Position numbers and translations under genes: made by a program. A stretch of 64,000 bases of DNA from SLRI01 sp964402505 (GTDB taxonomy: Bacteria; Pseudomonadota; Alphaproteobacteria; Geminicoccales; Geminicoccaceae), in contig CAYOCP010000014.1 in the NCBI GenBank assembly GCA_964402505.1, positions 45,249 through 109,248 of the forward strand, given 5' to 3'. A model generated the notes under the pieces. That model saw only the letters and a list, made by a program, of their open reading frames with translations, did not search any database and was not told the origin of the DNA. Shown piece after piece: positions 24,240 to 33,581 of this stretch; within the stretch, counting starts at the first letter, position 1; the number at the start of each line of letters is the position of its first letter.

Positions 24240-27200
24240 CTACTCCGCCGGCGCCCCCTGCAAGCCGCCTTCCGGCAGCGTGCCGCGGCGCCTGTTCCGG
24301 AGGCGGCGGCGGAGGGCGTGCCATTTGTCGGCGGTGGTCTGGCGGAGCATAAGGAGGCAGGGGGTCAGGGCGAGCGTGAGGAGCGTGGCGAAGGCGAGGC
24401 CGCCGGCGACGGCGGTGGCGAGCTGGGCCCACCAGTCGGCGGAGGGGCCGCCCAGGGTGATGGTGCGGCTGAAGAGGTCGACATTGGCCTTCAGCACCAT
24501 CGGCATGAGGCCGAGGATGGTGGTGATGGTGGTGAGCATGACCGGGCGGAGGCGCTGCGCACCGGTGCGCAGGATGGCCTCGCGCACGTCGAGGCCGCGC
24601 TTCCTGAGCTCGTTGTAGGTGTCGATCAGCACGATGTTGTTGTTGACGACGATGCCGGCGAGCGCGATCACGCCGATTCCCGACATGACGATGCCGAAGG
24701 GCTGGCCCGTGACCAGAAGGCCGAGCAGCACGCCGACGGTCGAGAAGACGACGGCCGAGAGGATCAGGCCCGCCTGGTAGAAGCTGTCGAACTGGAAGAC
24801 CAGGATGATGGCGATGAGGAAAAGGGCGACGCCGAAGGCCTTGGTGAGGAAGGCCTGGGCGTCGCGCTGCTCCTCGTCCTGGCCCTTGAAGACGATGGAG
24901 AGGGCGGGATCGAAGCTCTGGCCCTCGAGCCAGGCGCGGATCTCCTTGACCTTGTCGTCGGCGAGGATGCCGGGTGCGACGTCGGCGCTGACGGTGTAGA
25001 CGCGCCTGCCATCGATGCGCGTCAGATCGCCGGTGCGCGGCTCGGCCTCGAGGTCGACGAAGCTCGAGACGGGCACGGTTCCCTTGGCGGTGTTGATCAT
25101 CAGCCGGTCGAGCTGGGCGAGGTTGCGGTGCTCCGCCGGAAAGCGGGCGCGGATGTCGACCTCGTCGTCGGCGTCGTCGGGGCGGTAGGTGCCGAGCAGC
25201 ACGCCGTTGCTGACGAGCTGCACATGGGCGCCGATGGTGGCGATGTCGGTGCCGAGCCGGCCGGCCTGCTCGCGATCGACCCGCATCTGCCATTCGATGC
25301 CGGGAATGGGCCGGCTGTCGGTGACCTCGCGCAGGCCCGTCATGCGGTCGAGATGGTCGCGGACCGCCTCGACCGCATGCGGCAGCAGGTCCGGCCGGGT
25401 CGAGCCGATCTCGACCTGGATCGGCTTGCCGACGGGCGGGCCGGCCTCCTCCTCGCGCTCCTCGACGTGGATGCCGGCGAGCCCCGCCGTCCGCTTCTCG
25501 ATATCGGCGAAGATGTCGACCGCGGAACGGCGGGTCTGCCAGGGCTGAAAGTCGAGCTGGATGATGCCGATCACGTCGTCGTCGATGCCTTCGCCCCGGA
25601 AATTGAGGGCGGAGCGGGCGTAGACCTGGGCGATGCCGTCGATGCCCCGGATGCGCCGCTCGACCTCCTGGACGAGGGCGTCGCGCTCGCGCACCGAGTG
25701 GTCGCCCCTGGCGTGGACCATGAGCTGGGCGCGCTCGGGCTCGACGTTCGGGAAGAACTCGATGCCGCGGCCGAAGGCGCCATAGGCGGCATAGGCGCCG
25801 ATTGCGATCACGAGTGCCGCGAGCGCCACGAGGGCGGGGCGGCGGAGCAGCCGGTCGAGCAGGCGGACGTACCAGCCGGTGACCCCGCCGAGCTCGCCGA
25901 GATCGCCGCCCTCGCTGGCGTTGAGCAGCTTCATGGTGGCGGGATCGGTGGCGGTCGCCTTGCCGAAGATCGAGCCCAGGGCCGGCAGGAAGACGAGCGC
26001 CATGATCAGCGAGGCGGAGAGGGTGGCGAGCAGCGTGATCGGCAGGTACTTCATGAAGTCGCCGACGATGCCGGGCCAGAAGAGGAGCGGCACGAAGGCG
26101 GCGAGGGTGGTGAGCGTCGCCGACACGATCGGTGTCGCCATGCGCTCGGCGGCGAGCCGATAGGCGGGGCCCTTGGCCATGCCCTCGGACATCTTGCGGT
26201 CGGCGAGCTCGGCCACGACGATGGCCCCGTCGACCAGCATGCCGACGGCGAGGATGAGCCCGAAGAGGACGATCATGTTGATGGTGAGGCCGAAGAGGCC
26301 GAGCACCAGGATGCCGGTCAGGAAGGAGCCCGGCACCGCGAAGCCGACGAGCAGCGCCGAGCGCAGGCCGAGTGCCGCGACGACCACGATCATGACCAGC
26401 AGCACGGCGGCGAGCACGTTGTTCTGCAAATCGGTCAGCATCGAGCGGACATTGTCGGACTTGTCCTGGGTGTAGCGGACCTCGATCCCGGCGGGCCAGC
26501 CGGCCCGGGCGGCCTCGACCGTGGCGCGGACCTCGGCGATGGTGTCGATGATGTTGGCGCCGATGCGCTTGCTGACCTCGAGCGCCAGAGCGGGGCGGCC
26601 GTCGACGCGGGCGAAGCCGGTCGGGTCCTTGAAGGTGCGGCGCACCGAGGCGACATCGCCGAGCCGCACCACCGCCTCGCCGTCCACCTTGAGCGGCAGG
26701 CGCATCAGGTCCTCCCAGGTCTCGAAGACGCCGGGCAGCTCGAGATTGAAGCGGCCGCCGCCGGCATCGAGAGCGCCGGCCGCGACGAGCTGGTTGTTGC
26801 GGTCGACGGCGCGGACCACCGATTCGAGCTCGAGCCCGTAGCTCTCGACCGTTAGCGGGTCGACGATCACCTCGAGCAACTCCTCGCGCTCGCCGGCGAT
26901 ATCCACGTCGAGGACGTTGCGCAGGCCCTCGATGTGGTCCTGGAGATCGCGCGCGAGGCGCAGAAGCTCGCGCTCCGGCAGATCGCCCGAGAGGGTGACG
27001 ACCAGGACCGGGAAGAGGGCGAGGTTGATCTCCTGGACCCGGGGCTCGTCGGCGCCCGCCGGCAGCTCGGCCTTGGCACGGTCGACCTTGTCCCGCACGT
27101 CGATCAGCGCCTGGTCGATATCGACGCCGGCGTCGAACTCGATGGTGATGACGGCGCGTCCCTGGCTCGAGACCGCCTCGATCTCCTTGACCCCCTCGAG

Positions 27201-27422
27201 ACCCTGCAGCTCCTTCTCGACCGGCCGGGCCAGGAGCCGGTCGGCGTCGAAGGCGGAGATGCCCTCGTAGGGCAGCGAGACGTAGACGACCGGCACCTGG
27301 ATGTCGGGCTCGGCTTCCTTGGGGATGGTCTGGTAGGCGACGAGGCCGGCGACGAGCAGGAGGGCGAGGATCGAGAGGACCGCCCGCGTGCGCGCGAAGG
27401 TGAGCGCGATCAGAGCGTTCAT
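24240..27422 (-). CDS. RND efflux transporter permease
   Basis: 1060 residues, standard for AcrB/MexB-like pumps. TM1 (VLSILALLLVAGLVAYQTI) is followed by the porter domain, and TM4 has GMLVDGAIVVAE, carrying one Asp where classic multidrug pumps have two (LVDDA). The second half repeats the layout (GIGVIALAGIVVNNNIVLIDTYNELRKRG, RPVMLTTITTILGLMPM). It is proton-driven and needs the adaptor encoded just upstream; no outer membrane channel gene is adjacent. The single Asp and general pattern suggest the broader RND efflux group rather than AcrB itself. ATG overlaps the adaptor stop (ATGA). Confidence 0.92.
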   Translation of the reverse strand: MNALIALTFARTRAVLSILALLLVAGLVAYQTIPKEAEPDIQVPVVYVSLPYEGISAFDADRLLARPVEKELQGLEGVKEIEAVSSQGRAVITIEFDAGVDIDQALIDVRDKVDRAKAELPAGADEPRVQEINLALFPVLVVTLSGDLPERELLRLARDLQDHIEGLRNVLDVDIAGEREELLEVIVDPLTVESYGLELESVVRAVDRNNQLVAAGALDAGGGRFNLELPGVFETWEDLMRLPLKVDGEAVVRLGDVASVRRTFKDPTGFARVDGRPALALEVSKRIGANIIDTIAEVRATVEAARAGWPAGIEVRYTQDKSDNVRSMLTDLQNNVLAAVLLVMIVVVAALGLRSALLVGFAVPGSFLTGILVLGLFGLTINMIVLFGLILAVGMLVDGAIVVAELADRKMSEGMAKGPAYRLAAERMATPIVSATLTTLAAFVPLLFWPGIVGDFMKYLPITLLATLSASLIMALVFLPALGSIFGKATATDPATMKLLNASEGGDLGELGGVTGWYVRLLDRLLRRPALVALAALVIAIGAYAAYGAFGRGIEFFPNVEPERAQLMVHARGDHSVRERDALVQEVERRIRGIDGIAQVYARSALNFRGEGIDDDVIGIIQLDFQPWQTRRSAVDIFADIEKRTAGLAGIHVEEREEEAGPPVGKPIQVEIGSTRPDLLPHAVEAVRDHLDRMTGLREVTDSRPIPGIEWQMRVDREQAGRLGTDIATIGAHVQLVSNGVLLGTYRPDDADDEVDIRARFPAEHRNLAQLDRLMINTAKGTVPVSSFVDLEAEPRTGDLTRIDGRRVYTVSADVAPGILADDKVKEIRAWLEGQSFDPALSIVFKGQDEEQRDAQAFLTKAFGVALFLIAIILVFQFDSFYQAGLILSAVVFSTVGVLLGLLVTGQPFGIVMSGIGVIALAGIVVNNNIVLIDTYNELRKRGLDVREAILRTGAQRLRPVMLTTITTILGLMPMVLKANVDLFSRTITLGGPSADWWAQLATAVAGGLAFATLLTLALTPCLLMLRQTTADKWHALRRRLRNRRRGTLPEGGLQGAPAE

Positions 27423-28555
27423 GGGGCGCCGCCAGCTCCGGCCCCGGCGGCGGCACCGCTGACGAGGGCCGCGACCTCGGCCTCGGGCACGGCCTTGACC
27501 TCCTGACCCACGCTGACGAAGCCCTGGCCCACGGTGATCAGGTCGATCGTGTCGGGCAGGCCGGCGAGCCAGACGACGTCGCCCATGGCCCGGACGACTT
27601 CCGCCGGGTGAAATCCGACCGTGCCGTCGTCCTCGACCGACTTGACGCCGAGCACGCCCCGGTCGTCGAGGACGAGGATGCCGGGCGAGGCCGCGTGCGC
27701 GCGGATGGGTGCCAGATTGATGGCGACGGCGGCGCTGATGCCGGCCGGAATCGCGCGGTCGGGGTTGGCGAGCTCGATCTCGACCGGAAAGGTGCGCGTC
27801 GCGGCATTGGCCTGGCGGGCGACGAAGCGCACCCGGCCCTCGCGGGTGACGTCGCCGAGAAAACCGACCTCGGCGGCGCTGCCGGGTGCGATGCCCATGA
27901 TTGCCGCCTCGGGCACGTCGGCCGCGACCAGGAGCGGGTCGAGCTCGACCAGCTTGCCGACCGTGTCGCCGACCTCGAGGAGGCTGCCGAGCTCGACCGG
28001 GCGCTCCTCGAGCACGCCGGCGAAGGGAGCGGTGATCCGGGTCTGCTCCAGCGCCACCTCGCTGCGACGGACCTGATAGCGCGCCTGCTCCAGCGCCGCC
28101 TTGGCCTCCGCCACCTTGGTCTCGGCCTGGAAGCCGCGCTCGCCCAGGCGCTTCGCCGCCTCGTTCTCGATCCGGCGCTGCTCGAGCGTCGCCCTGGCCT
28201 CGGCCAGCGCCGCCTCGCGGTCGCGCGGGTCGAGCCGGATGATGAGATCGCCCTTCTCGACCGTGTCGCCCTTCGCCTTGCCGACCTCGATCACCTCGCC
28301 CGCGACCTCGGCGGCGATGCGCACGGTGCGATTGGCCTCCGTGCGGCCGTTGAGCACCTGCTGGCGCGCGATGGGCTCCGCCACGGAATGGTGCACGCGG
28401 ACCTGCATCGTCTGCGGCGCGTCGTCGGCGAGGGGAGCGGAGGCGGCCGGCGGGGTTTCGGGTGCGAGGCCGAGGAGAGCGGCCAGATGCGGCGAGGCGA
28501 GCCAGCCCGCGACCGCCAGAGCCAGGACCAGGGCCAGAAGCGTGGAGCGCCGCAT
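27419..28555 (-). CDS. RND efflux periplasmic adaptor subunit (MFP)
   Basis: 378 residues. An N-terminal signal-anchor (STLLALVLALAVAGWLA) is followed by the lipoyl half (VAGEVIEVGKAKGDTVEKGDLIIRLD), a helical hairpin (REAALAEARATLEQRRIENEAAKRL ... EVALEQTRITAPFAGVLEE), the beta barrel and a membrane-proximal domain. It bridges the inner-membrane pump to an outer channel. ATG at 28555 comes 2 bp after the padR stop at 28558, and its own stop overlaps the pump start, giving one padR-adaptor-pump transcript. Confidence 0.92.
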   Translation of the reverse strand: MRRSTLLALVLALAVAGWLASPHLAALLGLAPETPPAASAPLADDAPQTMQVRVHHSVAEPIARQQVLNGRTEANRTVRIAAEVAGEVIEVGKAKGDTVEKGDLIIRLDPRDREAALAEARATLEQRRIENEAAKRLGERGFQAETKVAEAKAALEQARYQVRRSEVALEQTRITAPFAGVLEERPVELGSLLEVGDTVGKLVELDPLLVAADVPEAAIMGIAPGSAAEVGFLGDVTREGRVRFVARQANAATRTFPVEIELANPDRAIPAGISAAVAINLAPIRAHAASPGILVLDDRGVLGVKSVEDDGTVGFHPAEVVRAMGDVVWLAGLPDTIDLITVGQGFVSVGQEVKAVPEAEVAALVSGAAAGAGAGGAP

Positions 28556-28557
28556 GG

Positions 28558-29151
28558 CTACTCTCCGGCCAGGGTCTGGGGATGTCGGACCGGATCGTTG
28601 GCCGCGCCCGGCTCGGCCTCGCCCTTGAGGCGGCGGGCGAGCTGCGGCCGCTGGCGCTTGCAATAGGCGAGGGCGGCGGCCAGCACGGCGCGGCCGTAGC
28701 CGAGGGCGAAGCGCTGGCCCGGGGTCAGATCGATCGGTGGTGCGGCACCGTCGAAGATGGCGAGGTCCTCGAGCAGCATGGTCTCGAAGTTGCCGATCAT
28801 CTCGGCCAGCACCGCGTCGACCCGCTCGGGCGGCATGAGATGGGCGAAGTACATGAGCGCCAGGAACTCCGAGCGCACCTTGTGCCGGGGCGTCGTCGCC
28901 ACCAGCTCGTCCTCGAGCGCGGCTCGGCCGGCGGCGGTGATGCTGTAGACCTTCTTCGCCGGCCGTTTCTTCTGCTCGACGCTCGTGGCGGTGACCAGCC
29001 CGTCGCGCTGCAGCTCGGCCAGAGCCGGGTAGATCGAGCCGAAGCCGGCGACGAAGAAGTGCCGGAACACCTCCTCGCAGGTCCGCTTGATGTCGTAGCC
29101 GGTCAGGTCCTGCCCGGTCAGCACGCCGAGGCAGAGGGTCTTGACGTCCAT
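28558..29151 (-). CDS. PadR-family transcriptional regulator
   Basis: 197 residues. The winged-helix N-terminus (LCLGVLTGQDLTGYDIKRT, FGSIYPALAELQRDGLVTATSVEQ, KKVYSITAAGRAALEDEL) is the PadR signature; the rest is the helical Vir_act_alpha_C-type dimerisation domain. PadR proteins repress neighbouring efflux or detoxification genes until a small molecule binds. As first gene of the operon it should repress itself and the pump. ATG at 29151; an AT-rich repeat site lies 25-47 bp upstream. Confidence 0.92.
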   Translation of the reverse strand: MDVKTLCLGVLTGQDLTGYDIKRTCEEVFRHFFVAGFGSIYPALAELQRDGLVTATSVEQKKRPAKKVYSITAAGRAALEDELVATTPRHKVRSEFLALMYFAHLMPPERVDAVLAEMIGNFETMLLEDLAIFDGAAPPIDLTPGQRFALGYGRAVLAAALAYCKRQRPQLARRLKGEAEPGAANDPVRHPQTLAGE

Positions 29152-29175
29152 GAGGGTTCCGCCGCTATCTCGAAC

Positions 29176-29198
29176 CGATATATATTGGCTCGATATAG
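29176..29198 (-). promoter_or_regulatory. Probable PadR operator/promoter
   Basis: This AT-rich patch in GC-rich surroundings holds two copies of CGATATA (29176 and 29191) in direct repeat with a 15-bp period, and between them TATATTGG. On the minus strand it reads TATATCG twice. It lies just ahead of padR and could both supply the -10 region and bind the repressor. Assignment to PadR is by position. Confidence 0.5.
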
Positions 29199-29227
29199 TC
29201 CGGCAAGGCCTCCGGCCCGACGCGGCT

Positions 29228-29869
29228 TCAGACGGCTTTTCCGGCCCCGGCGATCTCGGCCACGACCCATTCGATGATCTGCCGGAAGACGCCGCCCAGG
29301 GCCTCGTCATAGGCGAGCACGATGCGGTCGAGGCCGGTGCCGTCGGCGCGAACGAATTGCTGGGCGGCGAAGCTCGCGAGCGATTGCCGGCGCGGCATGC
29401 CGAGAAGCCGCGCCTGGAGGCGCACGTTGACCAGGGGCGGCTGGTCGAGTCCCCGGTCGTACTCGGCCTGGAACTCGCGAATGTGCAGCCGCAGGATATA
29501 GTCCGGCTTGAGGCTGGCGGCATCGGGGCCGAGCACGTCGAGGCTGCCGCTCGCATCCAGAGATTCGGTGATCAGCGTCTGGACCATGATCGGCACCACC
29601 TCGATCCAGAGCGCGTTGGCGTAGTAGTCGAGCGAGGTCGCATCGGGCCGAAGCGCAATCCGGGCGGTGTTGAGCCCGCCGGCGGCGGAGGGCGGCTCGA
29701 CCAGGATGCGCGCGTCGAGCCGCTGTGCGCCCTCGATGAAGGTCGTCTTGGGCGTCAGGTTGTAGAGGGTCGGCGGCCGTTGCCCGGGCAGCGGGATGAG
29801 CGAGGCGCAGGCGCCGCAAAGGAGCGGAAGGGCGCAGCCCGCAAGGGCGCCCCGGCGGGAGAGCCTCAT
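29228..29869 (-). CDS. ABC-type transport auxiliary lipoprotein (MlaD operon partner)
   Basis: 213 residues. A signal with lipobox LCGAC (Cys near residue 21) marks a lipoprotein. The mature part (YNLTPKTTFIEGAQRLDARILVEPPSAAGGLNTARIALRP, then YYANALWIEVVPIMVQTLITESL) is the PqiC/DUF330-type auxiliary lipoprotein found with MlaD-family transporters. It probably sits in the outer membrane and completes the lipid transport path. ATGA overlap with the MCE gene places it last in the four-gene mla-type operon. Confidence 0.88.
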   Translation of the reverse strand: MRLSRRGALAGCALPLLCGACASLIPLPGQRPPTLYNLTPKTTFIEGAQRLDARILVEPPSAAGGLNTARIALRPDATSLDYYANALWIEVVPIMVQTLITESLDASGSLDVLGPDAASLKPDYILRLHIREFQAEYDRGLDQPPLVNVRLQARLLGMPRRQSLASFAAQQFVRADGTGLDRIVLAYDEALGGVFRQIIEWVVAEIAGAGKAV

Positions 29870-30792
29870 GGGGGGGTGAAACCGCGGCTGCTGCCGCCGA
29901 GCAGGAAGCTCGCCGGATCGCGCTCGAAATCGGTGGCGATGCGGCTCATGGCCGCGACCAGGACGCGGATCTCGCGGATCATCTCGCCGAGCTCGTAGAG
30001 CCCGCCATCGCCGAAATCGGCGATCGGCTGCTCCGCCTCGGCGAGCAGCCGGTCGACGCGCCAGGCGAGATTGCGGGTGGCGAGCGCCGCCGCCTGGACC
30101 TCGCCGAGGGCCACGTCGCCCCGCTCGCCGAGTCGGGCCAGAGGTGCCATCGCCTGGAGCGCCGCCCGCGCCTCCTCGCCGAGCTCGGTGCCGAGATCGA
30201 CGAGGCGGTCCAGATCGTCGCCCCTGGCCGCGAGCGAGCGGGTCAGCGTCTCGACATGGCCGAGCGTCTCGCCCAAGGCCTCGATGTTGGTGTCCGAGAG
30301 AGCGGTGGCCAGCCGCTCCAGCACCTCGACCCCCTGGGCGAGCAGGAGCGGCGTCGAGGTGAAGACCTGCTCGAGCGCCGAGGGCAGGCCGGCGATGCGG
30401 GGCGGGCCATCCGCGACAGCGGCGGGCGGCGGGGCCGTGGGGTCGCCGCCGCGCAGCTCGACCACGACGAGGCCGGTCACACCCTGCGGCACGAGGATCG
30501 CGGTCGTCTCGGTGGTCACCGGCGTAGCCTGCTCGAGCTCGACCGTGACCAGCACGCGGGACGGGTCGTCCCGGTCGATGGCGATAGCCTTCACCCGGCC
30601 GACCGGCACACCGCTGAAGACCACCTGGCTGCCCTGCTGCAGGCCGAAGACCGAGCCCTCGAAGAGGATATCGTAGGTGGCGAAGGTGCGATCGACCTCG
30701 CGCTTGGCGAGCCAGACGCCGAAGAGCACGCTGCCGATGCCGAGCGTCAGGACGAAGAGGCCGACGATGAGGTGGCTGGCCCTGGTCTCCAT
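29866..30792 (-). CDS. mlaD: MlaD/MCE family substrate-binding protein
   Basis: 308 residues. One N-terminal membrane anchor (SHLIVGLFVLTLGIGSVLFGVWLA) leads into a single MCE domain (ILFEGSVFGLQQGSQVVFSGVPVGRVKAIAI, ATPVTTETTAILVPQGVTG) and a long helical tail (about 150-300). MCE rings bind phospholipid in the periplasm. The extended helical tail compared with E. coli MlaD resembles that of PqiB/YebT-type or mycobacterial Mce proteins and may form a tube. Overlaps the ATPase stop by 1 base (TGATG). Confidence 0.9.
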   Translation of the reverse strand: METRASHLIVGLFVLTLGIGSVLFGVWLAKREVDRTFATYDILFEGSVFGLQQGSQVVFSGVPVGRVKAIAIDRDDPSRVLVTVELEQATPVTTETTAILVPQGVTGLVVVELRGGDPTAPPPAAVADGPPRIAGLPSALEQVFTSTPLLLAQGVEVLERLATALSDTNIEALGETLGHVETLTRSLAARGDDLDRLVDLGTELGEEARAALQAMAPLARLGERGDVALGEVQAAALATRNLAWRVDRLLAEAEQPIADFGDGGLYELGEMIREIRVLVAAMSRIATDFERDPASFLLGGSSRGFTPP

Positions 30793-31571
30793 CAGCTCGG
30801 CTCCCGCATCGCCGCGGCCGCCGCCCGGCCACGCGGCCCCGCGAAATAGGCCTGGATCCACGGATCCGGATGGGCGCGCAGCTCGCCCAGCGTGCCGATG
30901 GTGATCGTCCTGCCGACGAGGACGGCGATCCGGTCGGCCGTGCGTCCGAGCGTGTCGAGGTCGTGGGTGATCATGACGACGGTGAGCCCGAGCGCCGATT
31001 GCAGCGAGCGGATGAGCTCGTCGAAGGAGGCGGCCGCGATCGGGTCGAGGCCGGCGGTCGGCTCGTCGAGGAAGAGGATCTCGGGATCGAGGGCGAGGGC
31101 TCGGGCGAGGCCGGCGCGCTTGCGCATGCCGCCCGAGAGCTCGGCCGGGAAGCGCGCCCCCGCCGCCGCCGGCAGGCCGACCAGCGCCAGCTTGAGCCCG
31201 GCGAGCTCGGCCATGAGCCCCGGACGCAGGCGGTGCCGGGTCCTGAGCGGCACCTGGATGTTCTGGGCGACGGTCAGGGCACCGAAGAGGGCACCGTCCT
31301 GGAAGAGCATGCCGGTCCGGGCGCGAAGGGCTCGGCGGGCCCGCCCGGAGAGGGCGGCCCAATCCTCGCCGAGGAGGCGAATGCTGCCGGAGCGGGGCAC
31401 GAGAAGGCCGGTGAGGACGCTGAGCAGGACGGACTTGCCGGTGCCCGAGCCGCCGACCACGGCCATGATCTCGCCCCGGCGGACGGAGAGGGAAAGGCCG
31501 TCGTGGATGACATTGGCGCCGAAGGCGGTGTTGAGACCCTGGACCTCGATGACGTTTTCGGAAAGGGTCAC
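30792..31571 (-). CDS. mlaF: ABC transporter ATP-binding protein, MlaF type
   Basis: 259 residues with all ABC motifs: Walker A GGSGTGKS (40-47), Q-loop LFQDGALFG, signature LSGGM (145-149), Walker B LFLDEPTAGLD (167-176) and the switch His in VVMITHD. LSGGMRKRAGLARAL is typical of lipid-related MlaF-type ATPases. It powers the MlaE permease. It starts 4 bp after the permease stop. Confidence 0.92.
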   Translation of the reverse strand: MTLSENVIEVQGLNTAFGANVIHDGLSLSVRRGEIMAVVGGSGTGKSVLLSVLTGLLVPRSGSIRLLGEDWAALSGRARRALRARTGMLFQDGALFGALTVAQNIQVPLRTRHRLRPGLMAELAGLKLALVGLPAAAGARFPAELSGGMRKRAGLARALALDPEILFLDEPTAGLDPIAAASFDELIRSLQSALGLTVVMITHDLDTLGRTADRIAVLVGRTITIGTLGELRAHPDPWIQAYFAGPRGRAAAAAMREPS

Positions 31572-31574
31572 CGC

Positions 31575-32717
31575 TCAGAGCCCGAAGGTCGCAAGAAGGA
31601 TCGAGAAGAAGGCATCGACGAGGATCACGGAGAAGATCGAGACGACGACGGACTGCGTGGTCAGCCGGCCGACGCTCTCGGCATTGCCCTCCACCTGAAG
31701 GCCCATGTAGCAGCCGATCGCGGCGATGAGCACGGCGAAGACGGGTGCCTTGATCATGCCGGCGACGAAGAGATCGACGCCGACCGCGCCCTGGAGCTGG
31801 CGCAGGAGGAGCACGATCGGCAGATCGAGCAGAAGGACGACGACGAGCCCGCCGCCGGCGAGCGCCATCAGGTTGGCGAGGAAGGTCAAGAGCGGCAGGC
31901 TCAGGGCGAGGGCGATGATGCGCGGCGTGACCAGGACCGCGAGGCGGTCGAGGCCGATCACCTCCATCGCGTCGAGCTCCTCGTTGACCTTCATCGTGCC
32001 GATCTGGGCGGTGAAGGCGCTACCCGACCTGCCGGCCACCATGATGGCGGTGAGGAGCACGCCGAGCTCGCGCAAGGTCGAGACGGCGACGAGATTTACC
32101 GTGAAGATCTCGGCGCCGAACCGGCGGAGCTGGTCGGCGCCCTGGTAGGCCAGCACGACGCCGATGAAGAACGCCATGATGGCGATGATCGGGATGGCGT
32201 TGACGCCGGTCTGCTCGACGTGATGCACGATCGAGGTGAGGCGATCGCGCGACGGCCGCGGGAGCTGGCGCAGAAGCGTGAGCGTCACGGCCCCGGCGAA
32301 GGAGAGGAAGCGCGCACCCCCGGCGATGGCGTGCACCGTCGCCGCACCGGTCCGCAGCACGAGGCGAAGCCATGGGCGGTCGCGCTCCGGCGGGTCGCAA
32401 GGCACCGCCTCGAGCTCGCGAAGCCGTGCCAGGAGGGTCGCGTGGGCGGGACTGGCACCCGTCAGCTCGACCGCCGCCCGAACCGCCTCCAGGGCCTTGA
32501 TGGTGCGCACGATCAGCCAGCCGCCGGCGGTATCCAGCTCCTTGATCCTGCCGGCACGGATGCGCACGGCGTCGGGCGACTCCGGAAGCTGGCGGGCGAG
32601 GAGGGCCAGCAGCTCGTCGTCGAGGTCAGCGAGATTGGCGAGCCGCCAGTCGCCGGCGAGATCGAGCGTCAGGATCGCCGGCTCCCGGACGACCTCGATC
32701 CGGCCTCGGGAGCTCAG
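31575..32717 (-). CDS. mlaE: MlaE-family permease with N-terminal STAS-like domain (CTG start proposed)
   Basis: The MlaE core (about 130-380) has FAGAVTLTLLRQL, FFIGVVLAYQGADQLRRFGAEIFTVNLVAVSTLRELGVLLTAIMVAGRSGSAFTAQIGTMKVNEELDAMEV in short conserved blocks and five or six helices. Before it, IEVVREPAILTLDLAGDWRL and the LDTAGGWLIVRTIKAL helix form a STAS-like domain common in this subgroup. No ATG, GTG or TTG occurs between the in-frame TAG near 32750 and the end of its first strands; CTG at 32717, with GGGGGGAT ahead, would give 380 residues. The next usual start, GTG 32567, would cut the STAS domain in half. Confidence 0.75.
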   Translation of the reverse strand: MSSRGRIEVVREPAILTLDLAGDWRLANLADLDDELLALLARQLPESPDAVRIRAGRIKELDTAGGWLIVRTIKALEAVRAAVELTGASPAHATLLARLRELEAVPCDPPERDRPWLRLVLRTGAATVHAIAGGARFLSFAGAVTLTLLRQLPRPSRDRLTSIVHHVEQTGVNAIPIIAIMAFFIGVVLAYQGADQLRRFGAEIFTVNLVAVSTLRELGVLLTAIMVAGRSGSAFTAQIGTMKVNEELDAMEVIGLDRLAVLVTPRIIALALSLPLLTFLANLMALAGGGLVVVLLLDLPIVLLLRQLQGAVGVDLFVAGMIKAPVFAVLIAAIGCYMGLQVEGNAESVGRLTTQSVVVSIFSVILVDAFFSILLATFGL

Positions 32718-32747
32718 ATCCGATCCCCCCAGCTGCCCGGACGCGAC

Positions 32748-33581
32748 CTAGCCCGCAACAGCACTCGCGACCGTCTCGTTCTGCAGCGCCCGCGCCTCGA
32801 GGCGGTCGAGGGCGGTGCGCAGGAGAACGTCGATCACCTCCATGTCGTAGATCCCGCCATGCGTGCTCTCCGGAATGGTCTCGACCATGACCGGGTCGGC
32901 GAGCGCCTCGATCAGGCGCTCCGAGCGCTCGCGCGGCACGATCCTATCGTCGCTCGCGAGGATGACGGCGGTCGGCACCGGCTTGCCCTGGAGATGCGCG
33001 GTGCTGCGGAAGGGATGCTTCAGCAGGTAGCGCACGGGCACCACCTTGTAGCGGCTCGATGCCACCGCCTCGATCGAATCGAAGGGCGTCACGAGAAGCT
33101 GGCCGGCGAGCGGGCGCCGGCTCGCCAGATAGGCGGCGACGCCGGAGCCGAGGCTGAAGCCGAAGGCGTAGACCCGCTTCGGGGCGAGACCCTTGACCAT
33201 GGTGTCGTGGATGGAAAGCGCGTCCTCGAAGAGCGCGGCCTCGCTCGGCCGGCCCTCGGACGGCGCATAGCCCCGATAGTGGAAGACGACGATATCCACG
33301 TCCTTGAGGCGGTGCGCCAGGAAGGTGGTGCAGTCGTCGGCGTTCCAGGCATTGCCGCTGAAGGCGATGACCAGCCCGCGACTCCTGCCCGTCGCCCGGA
33401 CGAGATTGCCGACGAGCCGGTCGCCGTTGGCGGCGCGCAGCTCCAGCCGCTCATTGTGCGGCGGCAGCGGATAGCTGCTTTTCGCGGCGATGTCGCGACG
33501 GAAGATCATGTGGTCCTGCAGGAGATAGAGTCCGCCCACGAAGATGCCGTAGAGGGCGGCCCCGCCGAATATCAGATTCAC
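32748..33581 (-). CDS. Alpha/beta hydrolase with N-terminal membrane anchor
   Basis: 277 residues. One hydrophobic segment at the N-terminus (LIFGGAALYGIFVGGLYLL) anchors an alpha/beta hydrolase: GLVIAFSGNAWNADD (oxyanion region), the nucleophile elbow GFSLGSGVA, the acid in ASDDRIVP and the His in ESTHGGIYD. The pattern is that of the BEM46/ABHD13-like group, serine hydrolases of unknown substrate. GTG at 33581 is chosen for the GGAG 7 bases upstream. It precedes the mla-type operon by about 30 bp and could be its first gene. Confidence 0.8.
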   Translation of the reverse strand: MNLIFGGAALYGIFVGGLYLLQDHMIFRRDIAAKSSYPLPPHNERLELRAANGDRLVGNLVRATGRSRGLVIAFSGNAWNADDCTTFLAHRLKDVDIVVFHYRGYAPSEGRPSEAALFEDALSIHDTMVKGLAPKRVYAFGFSLGSGVAAYLASRRPLAGQLLVTPFDSIEAVASSRYKVVPVRYLLKHPFRSTAHLQGKPVPTAVILASDDRIVPRERSERLIEALADPVMVETIPESTHGGIYDMEVIDVLLRTALDRLEARALQNETVASAVAG

